Positions 42,764 through 51,853 of a DNA stretch of 64,000 nt are shown here, piece after piece. Where the stretch lies: the NCBI RefSeq assembly GCF_007483665.1, contig NZ_VIQO01000049.1, positions 1-64,000 of the forward strand. Direction: 5' to 3'. Within the stretch, counting starts at the first letter, position 1, and every line of letters starts with the position of its first letter. The notes under the pieces were generated by a model. That model was given only the letters and a program-made list of their open reading frames with translations. It ran no database searches and was not told where the DNA came from. Origin of the DNA: Catellatospora sichuanensis (GTDB lineage Bacteria; Actinomycetota; Actinomycetes; Mycobacteriales; Micromonosporaceae). The translations under genes were made by a program, and so were the position numbers.

Positions 42764-45169
42764 TCATTGTGACATGCCGTGTGCTGCCAGGGACTGCTGG
42801 GCGAGCTCGTGCAGCTGCTGCTCCTGGTCGGTGTCGGGGTGTGGGTCGATGTCGAAGACGACCCGTTTGACGGTGCCGGTGAAGGCGAACGGCGACTGGT
42901 CGGCGTAGGAGCGGTCGACGGGCAGGCCGCTGTCGCGGCCGAGGTCCATGCCAGCGTAGCCGGAGAAGCGGAACGGCACGGTGTGTTCCATCCGGCCGCC
43001 GCCGACGGGCCGGTCGTTGACCAGAAGGGTCACGTGGCCGCCGGTGCCTGGCTTGGCCGCGTCGGCGGCGAACACCATTGCGACCTGCACGTCGCCGGTC
43101 GGCATTTGCTCGCTCGCTTCGTGGTGGTACACGGACACGCCCATCATCGAGTAGGTGTGCCGCAGTCTGCCGTCCTTGACGAACAGGCTGAAGCCGCCGA
43201 GATGGTCGGCTTCGGCGACGATGACGCCCTCGGCACCGCCGTTGGGGATGTGCAGCTCCGCGCTGATCGTGTACGAGTGGTTGTAGATCCGGGGAATCAT
43301 TCCGGAGCTGACGTTCTGCACGTCACCGTAGTAGGTGAACTGGCTGCGGGTCGGCATGGGCGGCACGATGCCGAAGTAGAACGACATCCCACCCAGCAGC
43401 GGCAGCACCTGGTACTTCTCGGCCTCACTCCAGAACAGCTCCTGCAGCTCCTTGACCTTGTCAGGGTGCCGAGCGGCTAGGTCGTTTGCCTGGCTGAAGT
43501 CGTCGGGCAGGTAGTACAGCTCGACGGGGTCGTCGTCGGGGTTCCAGACGCCGGGTGCGAAGCGTTTCATCGTCTCGGGGTCGACCGTCCACGGGATACG
43601 CGGCAGGCGCATCGACAGCCACCAGCCGTCGTCGTAGATCGCGCGGTTGCCGTAGATCTCGAAGTACTGGCGGGTGCGGTGCTCGGGCGCGGCCGCGTCG
43701 GTCAGCGAGCCGGCGAAACTACTGCCGTGCACAGGCTGCTGGGCGATGCCGTCAACGTGGGTCGGCTGTGGGATGCCCGCGAGGTCGAGGATCGTGGGGC
43801 CTATGTCGATGACGTGGGTGAACTGGGTGCGCAGACCGCCGCGGTCGGCGATGCGGGTGGGCCAGTGCACCACCATCGGGTCGCGGGTGCCGCCCAGGTG
43901 GGAGGCGACCTGCTTTCCCCACTGGAACGGCGCGTTTCCCGCCCAGGCCCACGCCGCCGAGTAGTGCGGGGCGATGACGTCGGTGCCCCAGGCGTCCAGG
44001 CCGCCGTACTGACCGATCAGGTCCAGCTGCTGCTGCTCGGTGAGCGGGATGCCGTTCTGCATGGTCAGCTCGTTGAACGAGCCGGTGATGGTGCCCTCCA
44101 TGCTGGCGCCGTTGTCGCCCCAGATCCAGATGACCAGCGTGTTGTCGAGCTCCCCCATGTCAGCAATCGCATCCAGCACGCGGCCGATGTTGTGGTCGGC
44201 GTTTTCCTGGAAGCCGGCATAGACCTCCATCTGGCGGGCGTAGAGCCGCTTCTGGTCGTCGGTAAGCGAGTCCCAGGCGGGGAAGGCGGGGTCGCGGGGG
44301 GTCAGTTCGGCGTCGGCGGGAATGACGCCCAGCTGCTTCTGCCGCTCGAAGGTCCGCTGCCGGCAGGCGTCCCAGCCTTCGTCGAACCTGGCCCGGTAGC
44401 GGTCGGCCCATTCCGGGGGCACGTGGTGCGGCGCGTGGGCGCAGCCGGTGGAGAAGTAGACGAACCAGGGCCGGTCCGGGTCCTGGGACTGTACGCCGTG
44501 CAGCCAAGCGATGGTCCGGTCGGCCATGTCGTCGGGCAGGTAGTACTCCTGGCCGTCCTTGCCGGCGGGCACGCCGGTGATCGTGTTGTTCTCGGCCACG
44601 ACGGGGTCGTACTGGCCGGCCTCACCGCCGAGGAAGCCCCAGAAGTAGTCGAAGCCCCAGCCCGACGGCCAGCGGTCGAACGGCCCGGCGGGACCTTGCT
44701 GGTGGTCAGGGGTCAGGTGCCACTTGCCGAACGCGGCAGTGGTGTAGCCGTTGTCGCGCAGCACCCGCGGGAACGGCGTGCAGTCCTTGGGCAGGAACGC
44801 GGTGTAGCCGGGAAAGCCGCTGGACAGTTCGCCGATCGAGCCGAACCCGACGGTGTGGTGGTTGCGCCCGGTGAGCAGCGCGGCGCGGGTGGGCGAGCAC
44901 AGTGCGGTGACGTGCAGGCGGTTGTAGCGCAGACCGCCCTCGGCCATACGGGTGTAGTTCGGTGTGTCGACAGGGCCGCCGAAGGTGCTCGGGTTACCGA
45001 AGCCGGCGTCGTCGACGAGCACCAGCAGCACGTTCGGCGCGCCTTCGGGGGCGCTCACGTGGCCGATCTGGCTCCAGTCGGGTTGTGAGCCGTCGAGGGT
45101 CCGGTTGACGGTGCCGCTGAATGCGGGCCGCCGGATCGGCAGGGTGGTTCGGTCAACGTCCTCGCCCAT
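42764..45169 (-). CDS. Arylsulfatase (type I sulfatase)
   Basis: The 801-residue sulfatase has NVLLVLVDDAGFG (metal ligands Asp-Asp), the formylglycine motif ALCSPTRAALLTGR with Cys91 as the residue to be matured, TTAAFGKWHL, and VIWIWGDNGASMEG (Asp-Asn ligands). A C-terminal beta domain follows. It hydrolyses sulfate esters and needs a formylglycine-generating enzyme elsewhere. No signal peptide is evident, as in other actinobacterial members of about 780 residues. ATG 45169 sits five bases after GAGGAG. It follows the NTF2-like gene but behind a terminator. It is intact within an otherwise decayed stretch. Confidence 0.92.
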   Translation of the reverse strand: MGEDVDRTTLPIRRPAFSGTVNRTLDGSQPDWSQIGHVSAPEGAPNVLLVLVDDAGFGNPSTFGGPVDTPNYTRMAEGGLRYNRLHVTALCSPTRAALLTGRNHHTVGFGSIGELSSGFPGYTAFLPKDCTPFPRVLRDNGYTTAAFGKWHLTPDHQQGPAGPFDRWPSGWGFDYFWGFLGGEAGQYDPVVAENNTITGVPAGKDGQEYYLPDDMADRTIAWLHGVQSQDPDRPWFVYFSTGCAHAPHHVPPEWADRYRARFDEGWDACRQRTFERQKQLGVIPADAELTPRDPAFPAWDSLTDDQKRLYARQMEVYAGFQENADHNIGRVLDAIADMGELDNTLVIWIWGDNGASMEGTITGSFNELTMQNGIPLTEQQQLDLIGQYGGLDAWGTDVIAPHYSAAWAWAGNAPFQWGKQVASHLGGTRDPMVVHWPTRIADRGGLRTQFTHVIDIGPTILDLAGIPQPTHVDGIAQQPVHGSSFAGSLTDAAAPEHRTRQYFEIYGNRAIYDDGWWLSMRLPRIPWTVDPETMKRFAPGVWNPDDDPVELYYLPDDFSQANDLAARHPDKVKELQELFWSEAEKYQVLPLLGGMSFYFGIVPPMPTRSQFTYYGDVQNVSSGMIPRIYNHSYTISAELHIPNGGAEGVIVAEADHLGGFSLFVKDGRLRHTYSMMGVSVYHHEASEQMPTGDVQVAMVFAADAAKPGTGGHVTLLVNDRPVGGGRMEHTVPFRFSGYAGMDLGRDSGLPVDRSYADQSPFAFTGTVKRVVFDIDPHPDTDQEQQLHELAQQSLAAHGMSQ

Positions 45170-45260
45170 GGTCACTCCTCGGCTGCGCGATGCGATGTCG
45201 TACGTGCCGTCGTTGCTGTCCCGGGCGACGGCGGCGCCAATGACGCCCGATGGGCGAGGT

Positions 45261-45288
45261 CGCCACCCGGCACCTGTGCCGGGTGGCG
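45261..45288. terminator. Hairpin between NTF2-like gene and sulfatase
   Basis: CGCCACCCGGCA (45261-45272) pairs perfectly with TGCCGGGTGGCG (45277-45288) around CCTG. It follows the minus-strand gene ending at 45339 and precedes the sulfatase promoter. Confidence 0.7.
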
Positions 45289-45338
45289 TCGCCGGGTAGC
45301 CGCATCGAGCCCGCCGGCCCGCGCGGGGTGGAGAAGCT

Positions 45339-45992
45339 TTACGTCACTGCCCTGTTTCGGGCGCCGGTGCTGGCCTTCGCCTTGCCGAGGACGTACTGGT
45401 CATATGACGGCAGGGGTTTGATCAGCGGGTTGAGCGCCTCGGCGGCCATGGCCACCGTGATCACCTCTTCGGGGCGGCACTTGGTGATCACGGCCTTCTC
45501 CGGGTCGACCTCCCAGACGTCCTCGCCGATGAGACGGCAGCGGTCGTCGTAGGGCCAGACCATCTCCTGGTGCGCCGAGTACACGTACATCGCGTCCGGG
45601 TCGTCGACAGTAAAGCCCAGCGCCTGCAGCACCTGGCCCGGCATGAACTGATGGCCGTGCAACGTCGAGGCGATGAAGTTGTCGGCCACCGCCACCTGCT
45701 CGTCCTCGGCGTACATCACGCACTGACCGGTCTCGGTCCACTCCCGGTAAAGGGTCTCCACCGCGTCGCGGCCCTCGAGCGTCGTGCTCACGCCCAACGC
45801 GTGGAAGTGATAAACGGGGTTTTCGATCGTCATGTCCGGTTCGAAGATCTCCTTGTACCGTCCTGCGATCTCCAGGTACCGGTGCCGGTAGTAGGACATG
45901 AGCATGTACCGGTGCCGGGGGTTCTGGGTCGTCTCCAGCAGCCGGTCGATGGCGATGTTCGTCTTCGTGAGATCGATCTTCGGTAATGCCAC
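45339..45992 (-). CDS. SnoaL/NTF2-like protein
   Basis: The 217-residue soluble protein shows a cone-fold pattern: YYRHRYLEIAGRYKEIFEPD, NPVYHFHALGVSTTLEGRDA, YREWTETGQCVMYAEDEQV and WEVDPEKAVITKC, as in the SnoaL-like/NTF2 superfamily. Members are enzymes or ligand binders and no catalytic residues can be assigned. ATG 45992 is the first good start. It is on the same strand as the sulfatase and may serve the same pathway, though a terminator separates them. Confidence 0.7.
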   Translation of the reverse strand: MALPKIDLTKTNIAIDRLLETTQNPRHRYMLMSYYRHRYLEIAGRYKEIFEPDMTIENPVYHFHALGVSTTLEGRDAVETLYREWTETGQCVMYAEDEQVAVADNFIASTLHGHQFMPGQVLQALGFTVDDPDAMYVYSAHQEMVWPYDDRCRLIGEDVWEVDPEKAVITKCRPEEVITVAMAAEALNPLIKPLPSYDQYVLGKAKASTGARNRAVT

Positions 45993-46233
45993 CTGTACTC
46001 ACCATCCCCTGGCGTCGCCGGTCACCACGGTGCCCTCCGTGGATTACTCCACGAGCGTAGGACGGCTAACGAACCATAGGTGCAGATCAGCAGAATTAGT
46101 GCAGGCCTGGTCCATCACCGGGCCCCACGTCAGTCCGAGCACGCCGTCGCGTCGACAGCGTCATGGTCCAGTGCCCGATGTCGAACAGCGCCGCCACGCC
46201 CACCCATGACCACTCCCACCCGGTCAGGGCCGC

Positions 46234-46696
46234 CTGATCGGCCAAACGATGATCAACGTGAAGGCGTCCGGAGCCCGCACCGCCTGTCCACGTTCCTGGC
46301 CGGCACATTCCTTCTGATCCTGGTCGTCGCCCTCGGCGACGTCGTCGCGGTGATCCCGATGGCCGCACTGGTCGCCGTGATGATCATCGTATCGGTGCCG
46401 ACCTTCGACTGGCACAGCATCACCCCCGCCGCTCTCAAGCGCATGCCCTGGGGCGAGACCACCGTCATGGTAACGACCGTCGCCGCGACCCTGATCACCC
46501 ACAACCTCGCCATCGGCGTGGTCCTCGGCGCGCTGGCCGCGATGGTGATCTTCGCCCGCCGGGTTCGGTCGCCGCGCTCGACGCGATCACCACCAAGTAC
46601 GCCTCCCGCGGCAAGACCGTACAGATCAGCGGCCTCAACAAGCCCAGCGCCCGCATCCACCAGACCCTCGCCGGACAGCTGCAGGCCGGCCACTGA
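46234..46696 (+). pseudogene. SulP-family anion transporter remnant
   Basis: LIGQTMINVKASGAR (frame 1) continues after a shift near 46280 as RLSTFLAGTFLLILVVALGD, VVAVIPMAALVAVMIIVSVP and HNLAIGVVLGALAAMVIFAR. Those are late SulP helices. A further break near 46560 leads to ALDAITTKYASRGKTVQIS and GLNKPSARIHQTLAGQL, the end of the STAS domain. The first 250 residues and most of the STAS domain are missing. The 3' stop overlaps the next start (TGATG), so it was once operonic with the MerR gene. Confidence 0.75.
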
Positions 46697-47113
46697 TGGC
46701 CCCGGCAGGCAAGACCGCGGACAGCGGGCGGCACATGCAGATCGGCGAGGCCGCCGAACGGTCCGGGCTGAGCATCCACCATCCGGCACTACGACGAAGC
46801 CGGGCTGGTCGTGCCCTGTGGAGCCCGTAGCGAGGGCGGATTCCGCCTGTACACCTGCGCCGACCTCGACCGGCTCGCGGTGATCAAGCGGATGAAACCA
46901 CTCGGCTTCACCCTGGAGGAGATGCGCGACCTGCTCGACATCGTCGACGCCCTGCCCCGCGTGTCCGCCGCCGACGGGACCGCACTGATCGCCCGGCTCG
47001 AAACGTTCCACCGGGCCGCCTGGCAACGTGTGGCGGACCTGGCCGGGCAGCTGGCCACCGCGCAAGGCTTCGCCGACCAACTCCACGAGCAGCTCGCCCT
47101 CCACCAGCGCTGA
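46696..47113 (+). pseudogene. MerR-family regulator with one frameshift
   Basis: ATG 46696 reads to MQIGEAAERSGLSIH, the first HTH helix pair, and then loses frame near 46785. The adjoining frame resumes with RHYDEAGLVVP, FRLYTCADLDRLAVIKRMKP, LGFTLEEMRDLLDIVDALP and a coiled C-terminus ending EQLALHQR. Restoring frame by one indel gives a complete MerR regulator of about 138 residues without metal-ligand cysteines near its end. It overlaps the SulP remnant by one base and probably regulated it. The indel may be a sequencing error. Confidence 0.75.
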
Positions 47114-47175
47114 GTACGGAAATCGAACAAGCCCAGCGGATTGGCCGCCGGACCTACCGCGGCCGTTCCGGCAAA

Positions 47176-47217
47176 GTTCCCGGGTGCCAGCACTGCGTTC
47201 CCGGGTGCCCGCACTGC
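47176..47217 (+). repeat. 21-bp tandem duplication
   Basis: GTTCCCGGGTGCCAGCACTG and a following C are repeated immediately as GTTCCCGGGTGCCCGCACTG and C, with one mismatch. It lies in the intergenic region before the antiporter gene and could be a regulatory repeat or simple slippage. Confidence 0.5.
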
Positions 47218-47387
47218 TCGGTCGGCACACAGCTCGCACGCCACAGCACATCGTTTCGACGGCGGCGTACCTCGCGATCGCCTGACCCGCGCCGTCCGGC
47301 AGCGTTCGTCACCGGCCTCGGCGCGATCGACGCCGGTGGCGGCGGTAGTACACAATCGGCTGTCGTCAACGATGTGGAGGCACGCCG

Positions 47388-48470
47388 GTGTTGGCGTTGG
47401 GCAAGCTCGTCATCCCAGCCGGCGTCGGCCTGCTTGTCGCCTTCGCGACCGGGGCATCCGGGCTCGAGTCATCGCCGACGTACCTGCTGGTGACCACGAT
47501 CCTGCTCGCCGTGGGCCTGTACGGCAGCACCTTCGGCATCGACCTGCCCCACGCCCGCAGAGACTGGCGCACCATCGTCGCCGCGGTCACGATCGGTGTT
47601 TTCGCGAAGGCCGCGATCATCGGCGTGAGCTTGGCGCTGGCGTTCCAGAACCCGCTGTACCTGGTGCTCGGTGTCGCGGTGGCACAGATCGACCCCCTGG
47701 CAGCGGCGGCGATCATCGGCAATCCGCGCATGTCCCCGCGCGCCAAGTCAATCTTGGCCGCCTGGTCGTCGTTCGATGACCCGATCACCGTGCTGCTGTC
47801 GGTGTACGCCGCCGCGATCGTCGCCACAGCCCAGGGCGTGCCGCAGTTGCAGACGGGTGCCGGCGGGTCCTACCTGAACAACCTCGCCGCGAACGTGGTG
47901 TTCATCGCGGTGGCGTTCCTGGGCTGGTACTGGCTGCGCTGTTTCCCCAAGGCGATGGCCGTGTTCGCGCTCGCGCTCATCGCCCTTGCGGTGTGGCAGT
48001 TCACGATGATCGGACTGGCAGTCGCCGGGCTGTTCATCCGGCCCAACATCAGCCGCCAGCTCAGCTGGGCCGTGCAGGCCGCGCTGATCGGCGCGGCTTT
48101 CATGCTCGGGCTGCTGCTCACCGAAGGCGTCAACATCGGCGCCGGACTGGCGCTGGGCGCGGCCGCTTTCGCGGCGCAGGTCATCGTCGGATACGCCCTC
48201 ACCCGCAAACTGCCCGCAGGCGACCGCGCGCACCTGGCCCTGGCCCAGCAGAACGGCATCACCGCAATCATCCTCTCGCTCCTGCTGCAGGCACAGTTCG
48301 ACGGCGTCATCGCCGTCGTCGCACCCGCGATCCTCGTCGTCAACGTCATCCACCTCGTGGCCAACACACTGCTCGACCGACGCGCCACACCAGCACCCGA
48401 AGCGGTCGTGCCGCTGCCGTACCAGGCCGGGCCCAGCGCCGACCTCGGACACGAAACCCAGCCCCGCTGA
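47388..48470 (+). CDS. CPA1-type cation/proton antiporter
   Basis: GTG 47388 follows GGAGG and gives 360 residues in about 11 helices. The core has LGVAVAQIDPLAAAAIIGNP and SFDDPITVLLSVYAAAIVAT, where the Asp-rich helices fit the NhaP/CPA1 ion-binding region (ND-like motif replaced by DD). Late GDRAHLALAQQNGITAIILSLL is also typical. It exchanges Na+ or K+ for protons. The N-terminus lacks the first helix or two compared with 400-residue relatives, so slight truncation is possible. It stands alone. Confidence 0.8.
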   Translation: MLALGKLVIPAGVGLLVAFATGASGLESSPTYLLVTTILLAVGLYGSTFGIDLPHARRDWRTIVAAVTIGVFAKAAIIGVSLALAFQNPLYLVLGVAVAQIDPLAAAAIIGNPRMSPRAKSILAAWSSFDDPITVLLSVYAAAIVATAQGVPQLQTGAGGSYLNNLAANVVFIAVAFLGWYWLRCFPKAMAVFALALIALAVWQFTMIGLAVAGLFIRPNISRQLSWAVQAALIGAAFMLGLLLTEGVNIGAGLALGAAAFAAQVIVGYALTRKLPAGDRAHLALAQQNGITAIILSLLLQAQFDGVIAVVAPAILVVNVIHLVANTLLDRRATPAPEAVVPLPYQAGPSADLGHETQPR

Positions 48471-48576
48471 CACGAGCCGACGCCCGTGCGATGCGCGCCG
48501 CAACCGGCGCACCACACCGCGTGCGCGCGTTCCTTAAGATGACCTCTCCGCACTCCCCCTCAACCGAAGGTGCGCG

Positions 48577-49515
48577 ATGTCCACAGCCGACCCCACCTCC
48601 ATGCCGAAGATCAACTGGTCGCAGCGCATGGCCGGGATCCTCGCCAGCACCATCGCCCTACCGCTGATCTTCGAAATACTCCTCGCCCTGCTCGGCGACG
48701 AGCCCTTCAACTTCGGCCGCGCCGGCGTCGCCGTCGTGATCGTCGGCCTGACCGCAGGCGGCCTCTACATTGCCCGGCCCGGCTGGCTCAACGTCCAGCG
48801 CGCCCGCGGCGCGTTCCTCATCCTCGCCGGCCTGGGTAGCGCCATCCACGGCTTCCTGGTCACCGCCGCCTACAACCTGTTCAAAAGCGACCTCGTCCAA
48901 GACATCGTCGGCATGCTCACCCTGCTACTCGGCGTCACCACCTTCGCCATCGGCTGCTTCTACTTCCGCGTCGAAGACGTCCAAGAGGTCATCGAGAACC
49001 CCACCACCACGCCCCTGCCCGCCGAGGAGGTCGCGATCTCCACCGTGCCCGGCGCCTACCAGGCCGACTCCACCGACCGCGCCCTGCTGGAAGCCTGCCG
49101 CGACGCGCTCAGCGTCGAACGCCTGCACTACATCGCCCTGTACGAGCCGCCGGACGGCCAACCCGACGCCCCCGCCCAGCGCATCTTCAGCGTCGACGCC
49201 TTCGAGCAGGCGAAATACCGGCTGCGGCAGGTGAGCCCGCACCAGCGCCGCGAGCTCTACCAGGCCGAAGGCCTGCGGATCATCGAACGCCACCACGAGC
49301 TAAACCGTGAGTTGTCCGTGCTGTACACCGGCAGACTGACCCGCATGGTCCTCGACGTGGAGCAGGGTGCCCTGTACCACTACGAGATCAGCCGTGAGCC
49401 CAGCCGTCACCTGATCGCCGTCACCCTCGACCAGGACCACGTCTACACCACCGACGCCGAACTCGACGTGCTCAAGGGCCGGTTGCGGCGCGAGCTGGGA
49501 CTTCCCCGCCACTGA
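48577..49515 (+). CDS. Four-helix membrane protein with cytoplasmic domain, unknown
   Basis: The 312-residue product has about four helices in the first 130 residues (MAGILASTIALPLIFEILLALLG, VAVVIVGLTAGGLYIA, GAFLILAGLGSAIHGFLVTA, DIVGMLTLLLGVTTFAIGCFYF). A soluble 180-residue domain follows that is rich in charged helices and strands (RRELYQAEGLRIIERHHEL, RLTRMVLDVEQGALYHYEIS). I recognise no family. It follows the antiporter on the same strand by 106 bases and could modulate it, but this is only proximity. Confidence 0.65.
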   Translation: MSTADPTSMPKINWSQRMAGILASTIALPLIFEILLALLGDEPFNFGRAGVAVVIVGLTAGGLYIARPGWLNVQRARGAFLILAGLGSAIHGFLVTAAYNLFKSDLVQDIVGMLTLLLGVTTFAIGCFYFRVEDVQEVIENPTTTPLPAEEVAISTVPGAYQADSTDRALLEACRDALSVERLHYIALYEPPDGQPDAPAQRIFSVDAFEQAKYRLRQVSPHQRRELYQAEGLRIIERHHELNRELSVLYTGRLTRMVLDVEQGALYHYEISREPSRHLIAVTLDQDHVYTTDAELDVLKGRLRRELGLPRH

Positions 49516-49928
49516 CGCGCGACGGTGCAGCCAGCACCTGGGCTGCAGCAGGTTTCTGGACCCGTGTGACGTCCACCGCGGCGAGACCATCCACATGTGG
49601 ATCTTCCTCGCAGTGCCCCTGCAGATCAGCAGAGGCCGTGCTCCTGCGCGAGGTCGAGTCGCCTGTGGCCAGTCGCCGTCGTCGTACGCTGTGCTGCGAC
49701 GCAGGCGGCGGTGGGCATGGCCATGATCGGATTCGTACTGTCTGAGCGGGCGCCGGAAACGCGGCGTCGCTTGGCGCCTGACCGGTGCCCGTCCCGGGGC
49801 TCGCGCATAGGACGGCGCGTCGGTCGGGCATTTCGCAGTCGGCAACGCTTTCGAGGTCGGTTCCGACGTCGCCGCCACCGTCGTGTTCCTGCGGCACAGG
49901 TGTGGTTGCCGGCGATTACCCTGGCGCC
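49516..49928. other. No gene supported
   Basis: This 413-base stretch holds only short overlapping frames without motifs. The last 100 bases presumably contain the promoter of the small membrane-protein gene at 49929. Confidence 0.5.
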
Positions 49929-50342
49929 ATGCTGGTCACTGGACGAGACCCGCACGGCAGCGTGCAGCTGTGGCGGGTGGGCCGGCGCCGCATCGCCTGG
50001 CGACCCCGATCGGCGATCAGAGGACTGGCTCACGACGATCCGATGATGTTCTCCCCGCTGCCTGGGCGGTTGGTCGGCCAGGCTCTGGAATGGATGCCGG
50101 CGCTATTGGCCACGGTGGTGGTATGGCCGTGGCGAGCCTGCACGGGTATCTGGCCTGTCGTCGCGTATACGCTCGGCATGGCTGACCAGGCCGGATACCT
50201 CTACCTGGAGGCCGTCGGCGGTCGTGCAGCCGCCGACACTCTCGCCTTGCAGTGGGCAGCCGACATCGGCCGTCACGGCCGGCCGCAGGGTGTCGAGCCA
50301 GCGGAGGTCGTGGCCGACCGCACGGACCTTACCGGCCTATGA
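49929..50342 (+). CDS. Small membrane-associated hypothetical protein
   Basis: ATG 49929 gives 137 residues starting MLVTGRDPHGSVQLWRVGRR. There is one or two hydrophobic stretches in the middle (WMPALLATVVVWPWRACTGIWPVVAYTLG) and a polar C-terminus. The N-terminal pattern (G-x-D-x-x-G-x-x-W-x-V-x-R-x-R-R) is common in short actinobacterial membrane proteins of unknown function. There is no ribosome site of note, so the start is uncertain. Confidence 0.45.
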   Translation: MLVTGRDPHGSVQLWRVGRRRIAWRPRSAIRGLAHDDPMMFSPLPGRLVGQALEWMPALLATVVVWPWRACTGIWPVVAYTLGMADQAGYLYLEAVGGRAAADTLALQWAADIGRHGRPQGVEPAEVVADRTDLTGL

Positions 50343-50349
50343 CCACTGC

Positions 50350-50518
50350 AGCTCGGCCCGGGATCTGATGGGGTCACTCGGCCGCTGTCCTCGACCAACT
50401 GCTTCTTGGTGACCAGCCCGGACAGGATCGGGTGCGGAGCGTACAGCGCCCGCAACGTGGCCGCAGGCCCGCGCTTTGCGCAGTCCCTTGCGAGCTTCGC
50501 GGACCTTTCGTCAGACAC
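50350..50518 (-). CDS. Possible small gene or fragment
   Basis: GTG at about 50518 opens a frame with strongly GC-biased third positions: RSAKLARDCAKRGPAATLRA, then LYAPHPILSGLVTKKQLVED. The codon pattern argues for coding, but the end (to 50273) overlaps the convergent gene and looks random. It may be the start of a truncated gene. No family is recognised. Confidence 0.25.
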
Positions 50519-50533
50519 CTCCTTGTTCCGACG

Positions 50534-50554
50534 AAATGTTAGCCGCTAACATTT
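50534..50554. promoter_or_regulatory. TetR operator palindrome
   Basis: AAATGTTAG (50534-50542) and CTAACATTT (50546-50554) are exact reverse complements around CCG. The site lies 10 bases before the TetR gene start and is an obvious autoregulatory operator for the TetR-ABC operon. Confidence 0.8.
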
Positions 50555-50564
50555 TCTTGTTGGG

Positions 50565-51128
50565 TTGGAGAGTGAGGTCGGTGGGCGACGGGCCCGCACC
50601 CGTGCCCGCCTGCTGGACTGTGCGCTGGATTTGTTCGAGCGGCAGGGCTACGAGCAGACGACCGTCGCGCAGATCGCCGAAGCCGCGGGGGTTACTGAGA
50701 TGACGTTCTTCCGGCACTTCGCCGCGAAGGACCGGGTGGTGGTCGAAGACCCCTACGATCCGTTGATCGCCGACGCTGTCGCGGCGCAGCCCCGTACCCT
50801 CACTCCCCTGGTGCGGGCGGTCGCCGGCCTGCGGACGGCCTGGGCACAGCTCCCGGAACCGCAGAGTCAGACGGTACGGCGGCGGGTGCGTATCGCGGCG
50901 GTCACCCCGTCGCTGCGTGCCGCGATCGCCGCGAACAACGCCACCACCGAGCAGATCCTGGTCGACCAGCTCGTCGCCGATGGGACCGACCCGCGCTCGG
51001 CCAGGGTCGCGGCCGCCGCGACCCTGGCCGGCATCACCGCAGCGCTGCTGGACTGGTCCCAGCGCGACGACATCGCCCTGACCGATGCGGTGGCCGCGGC
51101 CCTCGACACGCTGGACGGACGCCGATGA
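50565..51128 (+). CDS. TetR-family repressor of an ABC exporter operon
   Basis: TTG 50565 gives 187 residues. The HTH is TTVAQIAEAAGVTEMTFFRHF, preceded by RARLLDCALDLFERQGYEQ. A perfect palindrome immediately upstream is its presumed operator. Its stop overlaps the ABC ATPase start (ATGA), so regulator, ATPase and permease form one operon, a typical drug-inducible exporter cassette. The ligand is unknown. Confidence 0.9.
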   Translation: MESEVGGRRARTRARLLDCALDLFERQGYEQTTVAQIAEAAGVTEMTFFRHFAAKDRVVVEDPYDPLIADAVAAQPRTLTPLVRAVAGLRTAWAQLPEPQSQTVRRRVRIAAVTPSLRAAIAANNATTEQILVDQLVADGTDPRSARVAAAATLAGITAALLDWSQRDDIALTDAVAAALDTLDGRR

Positions 51129-51853
51129 GCTCCGCACGCATCCAGGCACGCGGGCTCACCCGGCAGTTCGGCGGCGGCGCTGGCGTGGCCGGCATCGACC
51201 TCGACGTCGCCGCCGGCCAGATCCACGCCCTGGTCGGACTCAACGGGGCAGGCAAGACCACGCTCATGCGGCTGCTGCTGGGCATGCTGCACCCGGATTC
51301 GGGCACGGTACGCATCAACGACCGGCCGCTAAACGCGGCCGACTGGGCGCACGTCGGTCACCTGGTGGAGAACCCTCTCGCCTACGGCGAGCTGGACGGA
51401 CGCACCAACCTGATGCTGGCGGCACGGCTGCACGGGGCGAGTTCGGCCCAGGCCGCGCTGATCGTGGAACGTGTCCTGGCGGAGCTGAATCTCACCCGCT
51501 ACGCCGGCGTCCGTGCGCGGCGGATGTCGCTGGGTAACCGGCAACGGCTGGGCCTGGCCGCGGCGCTGCAGCACAACCCTGACGTCGTGGTGCTCGACGA
51601 GCCGACCAACGCCCTCGACCCGGCCGGCGTCATCATGCTGCGCGAGGCGCTCGTACGGCGCGCCGCCGCTGGCGCCGGCGTGCTGGTGTCCAGCCATCAT
51701 CTCGACGAGGTCGCCAGGGTCGCGCACCGGATCACCGTCATCAACGCCGGCCGCGTCATCGGAACGCTCGACCCGCACGGCGTCGACATCGAAAGATCCT
51801 TCTTCACGCTCGTCCACGACGACGACACCCGGCATGAACGGAGCCAGCCATGA
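51125..51853 (+). CDS. ABC exporter ATP-binding protein
   Basis: This 242-residue ATPase has Walker A VGLNGAGKTTL, signature MSLGNRQRLGLAAAL, Walker B VVVLDEPTNALDP and H-loop SSHHLDEVA. It is of the antibiotic-exporter (CcmA-like) class. It overlaps both neighbours by four bases. With the permease it forms an exporter under the TetR at 50565. Confidence 0.92.
   Translation: MSSARIQARGLTRQFGGGAGVAGIDLDVAAGQIHALVGLNGAGKTTLMRLLLGMLHPDSGTVRINDRPLNAADWAHVGHLVENPLAYGELDGRTNLMLAARLHGASSAQAALIVERVLAELNLTRYAGVRARRMSLGNRQRLGLAAALQHNPDVVVLDEPTNALDPAGVIMLREALVRRAAAGAGVLVSSHHLDEVARVAHRITVINAGRVIGTLDPHGVDIERSFFTLVHDDDTRHERSQP

Noticed and set aside
43679-45088. 469-codon plus-strand frame opposite the sulfatase
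   Set aside because: Shadow of the sulfatase. The sulfatase frame has all catalytic motifs.
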